Source: Lachnospiraceae bacterium (lineage in GTDB: Bacteria > Bacillota_A > Clostridia > Lachnospirales > Lachnospiraceae). From it: a stretch of 27,131 nt of DNA. Made by a program: the position numbers and the translations under genes. The notes below the pieces were generated by a model. The model was not told the DNA's origin. It saw only the letters and a program-made list of their open reading frames with translations, and made no database searches. This document shows positions 1-8,033 of the stretch, one piece after another. Within the stretch, counting starts at the first letter, position 1. Every line of letters starts with the position of its first letter. The stretch lies in assembly GCA_017435025.1 (NCBI GenBank), contig JAFSFU010000187.1:1-27131 (forward strand). Direction: 5' to 3'.

Positions 1-570
1 AATAACCAGGTCATTCTTTTCAATATAGCTTTCCATCAGATCCGGGTTTGCTGCCGCGATAAGAACTTTACCTTCGTTAAAGTATTTCTCAGGATCACCA
101 ACCAGAATACTTCCCTCCAGTGTATCAAGAATATTGGCATACTTTGTGTTGGCCTTGGAAATAATACTGCTGTCATACAGATTCATATAAGACTTGGTGA
201 TATCGCCGATGGAGATCAGACCCTCCAACGTGCCGTCTTTGCTGATGCACGGTAACGTTACAATCTTATCCTTGCGCATGAGATTCCACGCATTCTTTAA
301 AGAGATACTGCGATCAACACCTTCCGTCTTACGAATTTCAATATCTTTTACCTGCGTCCGAACATTTTCGATCAAACGCGGTGCATCTACCTGAAAATAA
401 TCCAGCACAAACTGTGTTTCCGAATTGACATTTCCGGCTCTGCGCGGCTCATAATTGCCGCCGGTCAGATGGCGTTTCAAATTTGCATAACAAATCGCAG
501 AGCATATGGAGTCTGTATCCGGATTTCGATGTCCCAATACTAAAGTTTTCTGCTTTTCCTGTGTACCCAC
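1..570 (-). CDS. Manganese-dependent inorganic pyrophosphatase with CBS and DRTGG domains (5' part only)
   Basis: This would hydrolyse pyrophosphate to phosphate in the cytoplasm; in CBS-containing members the CBS pair binds adenine nucleotides and tunes activity. The translated 190 residues open with VGTQEKQKTLVLGHRNPDTD, where HRNPDTD is the first metal-binding motif of family II (DHH) pyrophosphatases. A CBS motif follows at about residues 80-125 (containing LISIGDITKSYM) and then a DRTGG-like stretch (ANILDTLEGSILVGDP). That order, with a regulatory block inserted after the first DHH motif, is typical of the long CBS/DRTGG subclass. The start is GTG at 570, chosen because AGGAGG lies 10 bases upstream and no ATG fits. 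The gene runs off the left edge, so the DHH motif and the DHHA2 domain cannot be seen. Confidence 0.85.
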   Translation of the reverse strand, partial: MGTQEKQKTLVLGHRNPDTDSICSAICYANLKRHLTGGNYEPRRAGNVNSETQFVLDYFQVDAPRLIENVRTQVKDIEIRKTEGVDRSISLKNAWNLMRKDKIVTLPCISKDGTLEGLISIGDITKSYMNLYDSSIISKANTKYANILDTLEGSILVGDPEKYFNEGKVLIAAANPDLMESYIEKNDLVI

Positions 571-652
571 GAATCCTTTTCCTCCTTTAAATTTATAATC
601 TATTTACAGGACGTTCATAGTTTGTTCATATGTGTTTTTTATACTATTTGTA

Positions 653-672
653 TAGAAACAAGAGCGTTTCTA
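653..672. promoter_or_regulatory. Perfect 7-bp inverted repeat, possible operator upstream of the pyrophosphatase gene
   Basis: TAGAAAC and GTTTCTA flank a 6-base spacer. The repeat lies about 80 bases upstream of the pyrophosphatase start in an A+T-rich stretch that should hold its promoter. I could not fix a convincing -35/-10 pair here, so a protein-binding role is a guess from symmetry and position alone. Confidence 0.25.
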
Positions 673-713
673 TTTATTCCTTAGACAAATTGCACATAGA
701 TTTTTCATAATTG

Positions 714-777
714 CCCCGGTTGTCGCGACCGGGGTCTCCTCATGTTATGGGAATGTTTGATGGGTCGCAACAGACCC
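714..777. repeat. GC-rich double-hairpin patch between glcK and the pyrophosphatase gene
   Basis: Two stems stand out: CCCCGGT at 714-720 pairs with ACCGGGG at 728-734, and GGGTC at 762-766 pairs with GACCC at 773-777. GCGACC at 725-730 can also pair with GGTCGC at 763-768, so the two halves could form competing folds. The patch is far richer in G+C than its surroundings. It may be an intergenic palindromic repeat or a small structured RNA; the sequence alone does not decide this. Confidence 0.35.
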
Positions 778-791
778 GTTTTATGTACAAC

Positions 792-834
792 AAAGAGCTG
801 CCACAGAGTCCTGTTTATTCTGTGCCAGCTCTTT
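792..834 (-). terminator. Rho-independent terminator after glcK
   Basis: A 16-base stem (792-807 with 819-834, one C:C mismatch, 11-base loop) lies 12 bases past the glcK stop. It is followed in the minus direction by TTTGTTGT and in the plus direction by TTTTCTTT, so it may work both ways. It ends the proposed yyaC-to-glcK transcription unit. Confidence 0.75.
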
Positions 835-846
835 TCTTTATCAAAA

Positions 847-1785
847 TTATCCAAGAATCAGTCTGGCTGCGCCGTAAATTCCTGCGTCGTTTCCTAACTC
901 GGCAAGTACTACCTTTGCCTTCTGTGTGGACATCGGAGACATCACATCATGGTGCTTCTGAATCATTTCGGTCAGGAAGGTACCGGCCTTGGACACACCG
1001 CCACCAATGATATACGCTTCCGGATCCAGGACCATGGTGATATTAGCCAGAGCCCAACCTAAATAGCGCATAGACTTCTCAACGGATTTCATGGCCAGAG
1101 AATCTCCTGCCTTAGCAGCATCCAGCACATCCTTTGCTGTCAGATTTTCTACACTTCTTAAAGAAGAACCACCTTCCTCGGAGGCCAGAATTCTCTTGGC
1201 AACACGAACAATACCTGTCGCAGATGCCGCCTGTTCCAGACATCCGCATCCACCACAGTTGCAAACCTCTGTCTCATCTTCCATAATGTGCATATGCCCG
1301 ATCTCACCTGCAACGCCCTTCATTCCCGGCCACATCTGCTCATTGAGGATCACGCCGCCGCCAACACCTGTACCAAGGGTTACCATAACCATATCTTTGT
1401 AACCGCGACCGCCGCCCTGCCACATTTCACCGAGGGCTGCCACATTGGCATCGTTACCGCTCTTAACCGGAATTCCAAGAAGTGCGCTCAGCTCTTCCTG
1501 TGGATTTCCTTCCTTCCAGCCAAGATTTACACAGAACGGAATATGTCCGTCAGCCTCAACCGGACCCGGAAGTCCCATTCCTGCTCCAATAAAATCAGAA
1601 AGGGGCATTTCCCATTCTACAATCCTCTCCTTAATGGATTCCGCAATATCGCTCAGAATATATTTTCCGCCATCATCGGTTCTCGTGAACACTTCCCACT
1701 TTTTCAGCAGCTCACCTTCTGTAGTAAAGATACCAAGTTTAACGGTTGTTCCACCAATATCAATTCCAATACACTTCTGACTCAT
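847..1785 (-). CDS. glcK: ROK-family glucokinase
   Basis: This enzyme phosphorylates glucose to glucose-6-phosphate with ATP at the head of glycolysis. The 312-residue length is normal for bacterial ROK kinases. The N-terminal GIDIGGTTVKLGIF (residues 7-20) is the phosphate-binding loop of the actin-like ATPase fold, GND at 110-112 supplies the catalytic aspartate, GTGVGGG (138-144) is the second glycine-rich loop, and EIGHMHI (161-167) with CNCGGCGC (175-182) forms the ROK zinc site and signature. No N-terminal helix-turn-helix is present, so it is a kinase and not a ROK repressor. The start has AGAGGG just upstream. It lies 22 bases after the DUF5711-like gene and looks like the last gene of that operon. 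Sugar specificity is inferred from the family. Confidence 0.93.
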   Translation of the reverse strand: MSQKCIGIDIGGTTVKLGIFTTEGELLKKWEVFTRTDDGGKYILSDIAESIKERIVEWEMPLSDFIGAGMGLPGPVEADGHIPFCVNLGWKEGNPQEELSALLGIPVKSGNDANVAALGEMWQGGGRGYKDMVMVTLGTGVGGGVILNEQMWPGMKGVAGEIGHMHIMEDETEVCNCGGCGCLEQAASATGIVRVAKRILASEEGGSSLRSVENLTAKDVLDAAKAGDSLAMKSVEKSMRYLGWALANITMVLDPEAYIIGGGVSKAGTFLTEMIQKHHDVMSPMSTQKAKVVLAELGNDAGIYGAARLILG

Positions 1786-1807
1786 ATTCTGTCCCTCTCT
1801 TATGTTA

Positions 1808-3151
1808 TTATTTTAAACGAATCTCCTGCATAAGTTCATTTCCTGCGATCACCAGAGAATTTACATGTTTCTTTCCGGCCCGCACACAGGACACACCAAA
1901 ATCAAAATGTCCTTCGAACTTTTTATGTCCATCCATATTATAAACCTGACAGGAATCTTCGTTATAAAGAATGATCTTTTCTCCATCAATCTCCACACCA
2001 GTATATGGGTAATCGAACTCTACCGATGCCGCCTGCTTTCCATCTGTGGTATAAACATCCATACGATATGGATTTCCGGATGGGTTGTCCACCACCACAG
2101 CCGCATACTGCTCAGAATAGCAGATGCTCTCGATTTCTTCTTCCACCGGCACTGAAATCACATTTGCATCCGGAATAACGTCCTTTACAGAAATAAACGT
2201 CATTCCTTTATCAGAAAATGCACATACCGTATTCTCATTGAGATATCGGACTCTCGCAACCATCTTATCATCAAACTCTTCTTCAAATCCACCGACAAAT
2301 CGATTGTTGACATTTTTACCGATCTCCGAGAAATCATAAAAGACAACTTTATTCTTCAGCGCTCCATTCTTCATGTACATGACGGACATAACTACCTGTT
2401 TGCCATCCGGAGATAACGCAAGATCTACCGGATATCCGTCACCGGAAAGAAGCATCTTAATATTAATACCAAGATTTTCTCCATCCTTCTTAAAGTAGAA
2501 GATATAGCTTGCAGTACTGTCTTCCACCACCGCTGCCGTTACGCCTTTCGCAGAAACCGCCGCTTTTGTTATCGGAAGCTGCGTCTTTGCCACACCGGTA
2601 CATCCCTCCGTATTGCAAATATAAATATCGTTACCCTGCTGATCCGCAATGATCACGTAATCGCCGTTCACATTGATGACCGGAGTCTTCATCTCATAGC
2701 TCTGGGTCCAAACATTTTTACCGGATGCATCAATATAAGTCGCACCGTCTTTGGTGTACTTGATCATATTCTCACCAAAATAGGCAAACTTGACAAAACC
2801 GGTCTCGCCTACCACTCTTTCGGATTCGCTGTCGGAAGCTGCCGTCTCCGCTTCCTCTGTGTCCGCATCCACAAATCGCATTGCCTGCTCCCATCCGACG
2901 GTATACTCCATGTATTCATACTCATTCTGATACTGATACCAGCAAAAACCCATAACAGACAGGACCACAACAATTAAAGTCAGAATCAGGAACCGTTTTC
3001 TCCTGCGCCCGCGCTGAAATTTACGGATCACTTCTTCGCTGTCTTCTTCCTCCTCATAAGGGGACGGACGGTTCTGGTTCGGAAGCTGAACAATATTATT
3101 TCTAAATTGTCTCTTCTTCATCTCTCTATCCATAGAACGCATGTCACTCAT
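1808..3151 (-). CDS. DUF5711-type membrane-anchored beta-propeller-like protein
   Basis: Function unknown. The 447-residue protein has a charged cytoplasmic N-terminus ending in RGRRRKR, one membrane segment at about residues 53-71 (FLILTLIVVVLSVMGFCWY) and a large extracytoplasmic part rich in short beta repeats, such as GDYVIIADQQGNDIYICN and VDLALSPDGKQVVMSVMYM, that read like propeller blades. This layout matches the DUF5711 proteins common in Lachnospiraceae. I chose ATG 3151 because GGGAGA sits 8 bases upstream; an in-frame start at 3196 would add 15 residues without a clear ribosome site. It sits between the LysM membrane protein and glcK on the same strand. A role in envelope sensing or assembly is possible but not shown. 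Confidence 0.7.
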   Translation of the reverse strand: MSDMRSMDREMKKRQFRNNIVQLPNQNRPSPYEEEEDSEEVIRKFQRGRRRKRFLILTLIVVVLSVMGFCWYQYQNEYEYMEYTVGWEQAMRFVDADTEEAETAASDSESERVVGETGFVKFAYFGENMIKYTKDGATYIDASGKNVWTQSYEMKTPVINVNGDYVIIADQQGNDIYICNTEGCTGVAKTQLPITKAAVSAKGVTAAVVEDSTASYIFYFKKDGENLGINIKMLLSGDGYPVDLALSPDGKQVVMSVMYMKNGALKNKVVFYDFSEIGKNVNNRFVGGFEEEFDDKMVARVRYLNENTVCAFSDKGMTFISVKDVIPDANVISVPVEEEIESICYSEQYAAVVVDNPSGNPYRMDVYTTDGKQAASVEFDYPYTGVEIDGEKIILYNEDSCQVYNMDGHKKFEGHFDFGVSCVRAGKKHVNSLVIAGNELMQEIRLK

Positions 3152-3246
3152 ATAAAAATCTCCCGAAAATGCACATATATGGTTAGTATACAACATTTCC
3201 GGAAGATTCGCATTAAATTATTTGTTAAAATGTATCTTTCTGTTTT

Positions 3247-4464
3247 CTACGGCAATATCAGCTTTTGGCCTGCAAGAATCTTGTCCACATTTTCCAAGCG
3301 GTTCAAACGGCAGATCTCATCCAAATGACTTAGCCCACCGTACACATCCAAACAAATGCCGTATAACGTTTCACCATCACCAATTTCATAAACCCGATAT
3401 CCATTGGCTTCTGCCGCTCCAAAATCAATCGGCAATAATTCTTCATACGCATCACCCTCCCCTGGCTCTTTCTCCATTCCCACCAGTGGCTGTGTGATCT
3501 CCTGCTGTGTGACCTCCTCCTCCCCGCTTTCCGCAGATTCCTCTGTACTGCTCTCAAAAACCTCGATATCGTTTCCCTCATACGCAGACTCGGATTCCTC
3601 CTGCATGGATGACGACGGTTCTGTCGGATAGACCAGCCCTGGCATCTCTTCAATGATAAAATCATTCTCTTCACCGGATGTCTCTATCGGCAGAACCGAT
3701 GCGAGCACGCTCTCCATCTGCTGCATTTTGGTATAATTGTTGACTAAAACTGCGCCTCCGGCAAGAACTGCCACAGAAAGAATCCCGCACAATATACCCA
3801 TAGCGCTGACTGTCCTGCTCTGCATAACTGCCCGCTCTTTTTTCATGGACATTCTGGACCGAAAATCTTTGATCACTTTCTCGTGAGACCCCGATTCCAC
3901 GCGGCGTACATCTTTTCTCGTGATCATATAATCCTGCATCATCTGATTTCTTTCATAATAAATACAATGACCTTTCAAACGGTAAAACCCATCCTCTGAG
4001 GTTATGTAGACAGCCTCTTCACCATCCAGACCATGATTCAAATACATAAGCTGGTTCCGTCCGGCAAAATATTGACCATGCTGCTTCCAGTAATTTAGCG
4101 GACTCAACTGGCTTCCCGGCCCTCCACAAAGAAACCATCCTTGAATCGTTCGCTTTGGAAACGTGTCCTCAATCTGCTGATAAGCTTTTTTCCATATACT
4201 ATCAGAAAAGATTACCCGTTCTCCATCGGTCTCCACATCTTCAATTTCCATGGCTCCATCCACAAACACGTATGGAGTCCCGTCGTAATACTCCACATTT
4301 CCCAGCAAAAGTCCCACTCGAATGGTCTGTTTTCCCGTCGGATACAGTTTTTTCAGATACGTAGCTACATAATCCTCCATATAAAACCGAAGTACCCGAT
4401 CCTGGTCTCCGATCTGGCGGATATTTTTCGGCAGTTTTGGAAATGGATTGTATAATTCTCCCAT
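3247..4464 (-). CDS. Membrane protein with C-terminal LysM domain and degenerate MPN/JAB-like N-terminus
   Basis: The 405-residue protein has a cytoplasmic N-terminal domain (about 1-185), one membrane helix at about 221-241 (AMGILCGILSVAVLAGGAVLV), an acidic Ser/Glu-rich outer linker, and a C-terminal LysM (about 355-405: YRVYEIGDGETLYGIC through ILAGQKLILP) that should bind peptidoglycan. The N-terminal part has the strand pattern of MPN/JAB domains (VGLLLGNVEYYDGTPYVFVD, then GWFLCGGPGSQLSP), but the zinc-binding HxH is replaced by CGG, so peptidase activity is not expected. That assignment is tentative. ATG 4464 has GAGGTG five bases upstream; a TTG at 4479 fits less well. It follows yyaC by 60 bases. 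Confidence 0.75.
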   Translation of the reverse strand: MGELYNPFPKLPKNIRQIGDQDRVLRFYMEDYVATYLKKLYPTGKQTIRVGLLLGNVEYYDGTPYVFVDGAMEIEDVETDGERVIFSDSIWKKAYQQIEDTFPKRTIQGWFLCGGPGSQLSPLNYWKQHGQYFAGRNQLMYLNHGLDGEEAVYITSEDGFYRLKGHCIYYERNQMMQDYMITRKDVRRVESGSHEKVIKDFRSRMSMKKERAVMQSRTVSAMGILCGILSVAVLAGGAVLVNNYTKMQQMESVLASVLPIETSGEENDFIIEEMPGLVYPTEPSSSMQEESESAYEGNDIEVFESSTEESAESGEEEVTQQEITQPLVGMEKEPGEGDAYEELLPIDFGAAEANGYRVYEIGDGETLYGICLDVYGGLSHLDEICRLNRLENVDKILAGQKLILP

Positions 4465-4524
4465 GCTGTCACCTCGCAACCTTTATTCACAGCACAGCTT
4501 ACCATGGCCAATCCGCAAAACATG

Positions 4525-5127
4525 TCAAAACGGCACAGGAATTTCACAAAAATTATCGACAGATTTTCCCATCACCTTCATACCCAAAACAATACTCCTG
4601 CTAATGCAATCTGCCAGCCGCATGACTACGGAAAGGCGGACACTCTGCAGCATAAGCGGGTCTCCGCCTGCTGCCGCGCCTACTATTCCGGTAATAAAGA
4701 CATCTCCTACCGCATCCAAATTCTTCTGCACACCGAGCCCCGGTTTTAAAGAACCTCGTCCCATAGTAGCATACCCGATATGTCCCACGTCTCCCACTGA
4801 TGCATCCACCGCAACAACCAGAGAATGGCGAAACTCATTGCGAATCCGCTCCACACTAAGCTCCAGATTCAATGCATGCACCGGATGATCCAACGTCCCT
4901 ATAATCTTCACATTCTTTAGCTTCTGCTCTTTCAGCTTATACCCCACCAACGGTCCCAGACTGTCACCGGTGGACCGGTCTGTTCCAATACATAAAAACA
5001 GCAGTTCTGTCTTCTTCTTTCTTTTCATTTCCTCTGATATCAGTCCCAGGAAACGTCCGGCAAATTTTTCCGTTTGAAATCCTGATGCTGTATTATAATA
5101 ATATATTTCCCGATTCAAAACTCGCAT
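4525..5127 (-). CDS. yyaC: Spore protease YyaC family protein
   Basis: The 200-residue protein resembles YyaC, a forespore-associated relative of the germination protease GPR and of hydrogenase-maturation peptidases. Seen here are CIGTDRSTGDSLGP, LDHPVHALNL, VVAVDASVGDVGHIGYA and ITGIVGAAAGGDPLMLQS; the conserved GTDRSTGD acidic cluster matches the family. Its biochemical substrate is not known to me. ATG 5127 has AGAAGG six bases upstream; GTG 5130 is an alternative. Upstream, TATAAT preceded by GTATA 17-18 bases earlier resembles both sigma-A and forespore-type promoters, which would suit a sporulation gene, but this is weak. It heads the apparent yyaC-LysM-DUF5711-glcK unit and marks the host as a spore former. 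Confidence 0.85.
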   Translation of the reverse strand: MRVLNREIYYYNTASGFQTEKFAGRFLGLISEEMKRKKKTELLFLCIGTDRSTGDSLGPLVGYKLKEQKLKNVKIIGTLDHPVHALNLELSVERIRNEFRHSLVVAVDASVGDVGHIGYATMGRGSLKPGLGVQKNLDAVGDVFITGIVGAAAGGDPLMLQSVRLSVVMRLADCISRSIVLGMKVMGKSVDNFCEIPVPF

Positions 5128-5217
5128 CACAGCCTTCTTTTCCTTTTCTTTCCTTACCGCTATTATAGGTTTTCATCCGCTAATTTATACATATCCCGTC
5201 TAGGATTTCCCGCCTTC

Positions 5218-5246
5218 TTGACTCCCACCGTCAATCCCACTATAAT
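5218..5246 (+). promoter_or_regulatory. Sigma-A promoter of the nitroreductase gene
   Basis: TTGACT at 5218-5223 and TATAAT at 5241-5246 are separated by exactly 17 bases, close to the vegetative consensus. They lie about 50 bases upstream of the nitroreductase start and within the yyaC upstream region on the other strand. Confidence 0.8.
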
Positions 5247-5292
5247 GGAAGAAGCAGAAATATTTTTCCATTGGTTTTTAAGGAGGAACATC

Positions 5293-5814
5293 ATGAACGA
5301 AGTAATGAAAGCCATTTTAACAAGAAGAAGTATCCGTAAATTTACTGAACAGCCGATTCCGGAAGATGTTATGAAAGACATCGTAGACGCTGCCCTTCAT
5401 GCACCGAGCGGCATGGGCAAACAGACCTGGCAGTTCACAGTAATCACCAACAAAGAGGTAATCGCCCGCCTGATCAAAACCATCGGAGAAGCACGCAATA
5501 CACCGGATTACAATATGTACAATCCGACAGCGATCATTTTACCGACCAACATCACAGATGGTCCGTGGAGCAAAGAAGACAATGCCTGTGCCCTTGAAAA
5601 TATCTTCCTTGCTGCACACTCCCACGGTGTTGGCTCTGTTTGGATCAACCAGATGCAGTCCATCAACCAGCATCCAGCCGTTCGTGCGCTTTTAACAGAG
5701 CTCGGTGTACCGGCTGACCACAGTGTAACCGGTCTGGCAGCACTCGGATATCCGGCTCCGGACGCTCCGATCCGTGATATCGAAAGAATCGGCAAAGTGG
5801 TATATGTAAAATAA
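5293..5814 (+). CDS. Nitroreductase family protein (FMN-dependent)
   Basis: The 173-residue protein is a compact nitroreductase-fold flavoprotein that would use FMN and NAD(P)H to reduce quinones, nitro compounds or similar acceptors; the true substrate is unknown. The family start RRSIRKFTEQPIPEDV carries the FMN phosphate-binding arginines, and HAPSGMGKQTWQFTVI is the conserved flavin-contact segment. The C-terminal half has the usual LGVPADHSVTGLAALGYP motif. ATG 5293 is preceded by AGGAGG at a good distance, so the longer reading from 5218, which starts inside the promoter, is rejected. It is a single-gene unit with its own promoter and a strong terminator. Confidence 0.9.
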   Translation: MNEVMKAILTRRSIRKFTEQPIPEDVMKDIVDAALHAPSGMGKQTWQFTVITNKEVIARLIKTIGEARNTPDYNMYNPTAIILPTNITDGPWSKEDNACALENIFLAAHSHGVGSVWINQMQSINQHPAVRALLTELGVPADHSVTGLAALGYPAPDAPIRDIERIGKVVYVK

Positions 5815-5848
5815 CATAATACGTTCAAGTTTTTCTTGTACAAAAAGA

Positions 5849-5888
5849 GAGCCATCACTGGAATGAATCAAAATCCATGTGATGGCTC
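5849..5888. terminator. Bidirectional terminator between nitroreductase and TDT transporter genes
   Basis: GAGCCATCAC (5849-5858) pairs with GTGATGGCTC (5879-5888) and the stem continues inward through TGGA/TCCA. CTTTTTTC follows on the plus strand and an A-run precedes the stem, giving a U-run on the minus strand. It should end both convergent units. Confidence 0.85.
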
Positions 5889-5903
5889 CTTTTTTCTCTA
5901 CCC

Positions 5904-6824
5904 TTATTTGTTTTTCGCAAAGATAAACTTCATAAAACAGAAATATGTATATACTACCAATGCCACAGCGATAATGGTCTCAACGAGAACAACCGGCTGA
6001 AGGAACGGAAGCGGATTTCCCATATTGGCTGCACATGCCATTGTCTGCTTGGCAGCAATCGCACTGATTACAAACGGGAACGTAAATGCCGCATAACTCG
6101 GGAAGAACGGAAGTTTCAAACATTCTGCTGCTTTCACAAGAGAGAAAACATAAAGAATAGACGCAACCACAAACATTCCCATCAGCATGGCAAAAGATTT
6201 CGGTGTTACAGACTGTACATAACCTGCAAGGCAGAGGCTTGTCGGTGCCGCATAAATACAGATCAATGGTTTTGCCGGATTCGGAACTTCTTTAAACTTC
6301 ATGTAACGGTAAGTTACAAGTACAAGAAGAAGGATTAACGTCACAAAACCAAACCAGAACGCTGCACTGCCAATAGCAGTTTGTCCGTAAGCCGGGGCAG
6401 TGATCGCAGCAACCGCGATACCTACATAAACGATATAGTAACTGGCAAATACTTTCGGCATCTGAAGCTTCATGATAAACGCCTTTGTAAAGTATACGAT
6501 CAATGCCAGATGCAATGCAATTCCGACAAACCAGATTATCATCGCTGCATTGCCGATAAACGGTTTTACATAGGTACTCAGAATCATAACCGCCATAGAA
6601 AATGTACCGGATACACTGGCCATGATCGGATTCTTCATGTCCTCCTTAATCATCTCCGGGAACATGATCAGTTTTGCCAAAACAAGAACCAGCAAAAACG
6701 CTGCGAATATACCGCAAACATATCGGATTCCTTCTCCGTAACTCTGAAGCAGATTACCCAGGGCTGCCGTTCCCAACATCACTCCGCAAAGCGGGAGCGG
6801 GACTTTTTTTATCATATCTTTCAT
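5904..6824 (-). CDS. TDT-family (TehA/SLAC1-like) transporter
   Basis: The 306-residue polytopic membrane protein has about ten hydrophobic helices and opens with KKVPLPLCGVMLGTAALGNL, the helix 1 motif of the tellurite-resistance/dicarboxylate transporter family. These proteins form anion channels or exporters; in bacteria the natural cargo is often unclear (tellurite, dicarboxylates, sulfite or other anions). The start ATG 6824 lacks a strong ribosome site, and ATG 6815 is an alternative. It lies 23 bases downstream of the C-GCAxxG-C-C gene on the same strand, so the two are probably one operon driven from the promoter near 7435-7464 and ended by the shared terminator near 5849-5888. Confidence 0.85.
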   Translation of the reverse strand: MKDMIKKVPLPLCGVMLGTAALGNLLQSYGEGIRYVCGIFAAFLLVLVLAKLIMFPEMIKEDMKNPIMASVSGTFSMAVMILSTYVKPFIGNAAMIIWFVGIALHLALIVYFTKAFIMKLQMPKVFASYYIVYVGIAVAAITAPAYGQTAIGSAAFWFGFVTLILLLVLVTYRYMKFKEVPNPAKPLICIYAAPTSLCLAGYVQSVTPKSFAMLMGMFVVASILYVFSLVKAAECLKLPFFPSYAAFTFPFVISAIAAKQTMACAANMGNPLPFLQPVVLVETIIAVALVVYTYFCFMKFIFAKNK

Positions 6825-6847
6825 ACGCTCTGTCTGTACCTTTCTAT

Positions 6848-7381
6848 TTAGATTTCCTCTACTTTGCGACGCGGTGCCGGCTCGTCCACTTCGTCCAGAT
6901 TCTTAATTCCACACTCGCGGCAGATGATCTGAGCAACTTTCCATGCACAAAGACCGGTAAAGAAAATACACTGCTCTTTATGTTCACCTTTTCCCTTATC
7001 AAATTCGCGAGTCAGAACACGACAGCAAATTGCATTTTTGCCGTTATTGGCCTTAAACCAGTCATGAAGTTCGTTGGAAAGTTTCATACAGTTTACACTC
7101 TTCGGGTTTGTCGGTCCGTTCTGTTCTGTACGGCCAAAAATCATACCCAATGCAAGGATACCGCCATTCAATGCGCCACAGCAGCAGCCGGACTTACCGA
7201 TACCAACTGCCATACCGGAAGCCATTGCGATCACCTGATCCGGAACATCCAGTTTAAACTCATTGCGAATAGCATCCATCAACGCTTCACAGCAATAGTA
7301 ACCATTTTTAAAGCTCTTTTCTGCTGCCTGCTGTACGGCTCTTGGGCTAATTTCAGTAACACCAATGTTCATATTTGTCAT
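6848..7381 (-). CDS. C-GCAxxG-C-C family protein (putative redox protein)
   Basis: The 177-residue protein matches the C-GCAxxG-C-C family, named for its conserved cysteine pattern and often thought to bind a redox cofactor, though no reaction is established. Seen here are YYCCEALMDAIRNEF, the central GKSGCCCGALNGGILALG, then VNCMKLSNELHDWF, AICCRVLTREFD, EQCIFFTGLCAW and IICRECGI. The C-terminus is charged and short. ATG 7381 is preceded by an ideal TAAGGAGG ribosome site. It is the first gene of a two-gene unit with the TDT transporter, which suggests a link between this cysteine-rich protein and movement of an anion; that link is inference. Confidence 0.85.
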   Translation of the reverse strand: MTNMNIGVTEISPRAVQQAAEKSFKNGYYCCEALMDAIRNEFKLDVPDQVIAMASGMAVGIGKSGCCCGALNGGILALGMIFGRTEQNGPTNPKSVNCMKLSNELHDWFKANNGKNAICCRVLTREFDKGKGEHKEQCIFFTGLCAWKVAQIICRECGIKNLDEVDEPAPRRKVEEI

Positions 7382-7434
7382 AATGTGACCTCCTTAAATT
7401 TTCATTATTTATGTCTCAAATTTACTTTTATCTG

Positions 7435-7464
7435 ATTATACTCGAATCATATAGCCATCTTCAA
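7435..7464 (-). promoter_or_regulatory. Sigma-A promoter of the C-GCAxxG-C-C / TDT operon
   Basis: On the minus strand TTGAAG (complement of 7459-7464) and TATAAT (complement of 7435-7440) are separated by 18 bases. They lie about 55 bases upstream of the ATG at 7381 and just past the MarR-gene terminator. Confidence 0.7.
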
Positions 7465-7507
7465 CAAACATTCCTTATTATTGATTTTTTCAATAGATAC
7501 AAAAAAA

Positions 7508-7544
7508 CAGAGGTTATTTTTCAATAATAGAAAAACAACCTCTG
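7508..7544 (-). terminator. Terminator of the MarR-family gene
   Basis: In the minus direction CAGAGGTT pairs with AACCTCTG, the stem extends through GTTTTTC/GAAAAAT, and a run of seven T follows. It starts 6 bases after the regulator's stop codon. Confidence 0.85.
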
Positions 7545-7550
7545 CGGTTA

Positions 7551-8000
7551 CTAAGCATTTTCCTGCTCTTTTTTCCGGAACCAACCATCCAACGTTGTAA
7601 GAGCCTTGGTCAGAACTTTCAATTCTTCCTCATCCAAGGTCTCTGTGATTCCCTTGATCATCTCTCTGTGAAATTCTGCATGATGGGCATGAGCCTTACG
7701 ACCTTTGTCAGACAGGGAAATATAAACCACTCTCCGGTCCTCTTTACCGCGTTCACGCACCACATACCCCTTTTTTACAAGACTGTTCATCGCAATCGTC
7801 AATGTTCCCACTGTAACCGAAAGTTCCTTGGCAATCGTACTCATATTTTTCGGCACGCCAGTACCAATTGCTTCGATGACATGCATATCATTGTTTGTAA
7901 TATCTTTAAACTCAGAAGTGATGATAGCTTTTTCCTCAATATCCATAATATCACGGAACAGACGCACCAGCACTTCATTAAAAATTCCGTAATTATCCAA
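7551..8000 (-). CDS. MarR-family transcriptional regulator (FabT-like)
   Basis: The 149-residue winged-helix repressor has a helical dimer region, a recognition helix within MSTIAKELSVTVGTLTIAMNSLVKKGYVVRERG and the wing KEDRRVVYISLSDKG, followed by C-terminal helices. The N-terminal pattern (SEFKDITNNDMHVIEAIG) resembles the FabT fatty-acid-synthesis repressors, but no fab genes are in the window, so the regulon is open. The start is TTG 8000 with AAGGAAGG about 11 bases upstream; the first in-frame ATG is at Met-19 (ATG GAT ATT GAG), which would remove the first helix. It has its own promoter overlapped by a palindrome, which suggests autoregulation, and a clear terminator. It lies 71 bases downstream of spmB and might also receive read-through from it. 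Confidence 0.85.
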   Translation of the reverse strand: MDNYGIFNEVLVRLFRDIMDIEEKAIITSEFKDITNNDMHVIEAIGTGVPKNMSTIAKELSVTVGTLTIAMNSLVKKGYVVRERGKEDRRVVYISLSDKGRKAHAHHAEFHREMIKGITETLDEEELKVLTKALTTLDGWFRKKEQENA

Positions 8001-8033
8001 AACGACAGAGCCCTTCCTTTGTCTTAATCTTTT

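Noticed and set aside
5218..5292. Longer nitroreductase start
   Set aside because: It begins inside the sigma-A promoter; the AGGAGG site at 5281-5286 clearly serves ATG 5293.
5163..5381. Minus-strand 72-codon reading frame upstream of yyaC
   Set aside because: It lies over the nitroreductase promoter and start on the other strand, has no convincing ribosome site and resembles no family.
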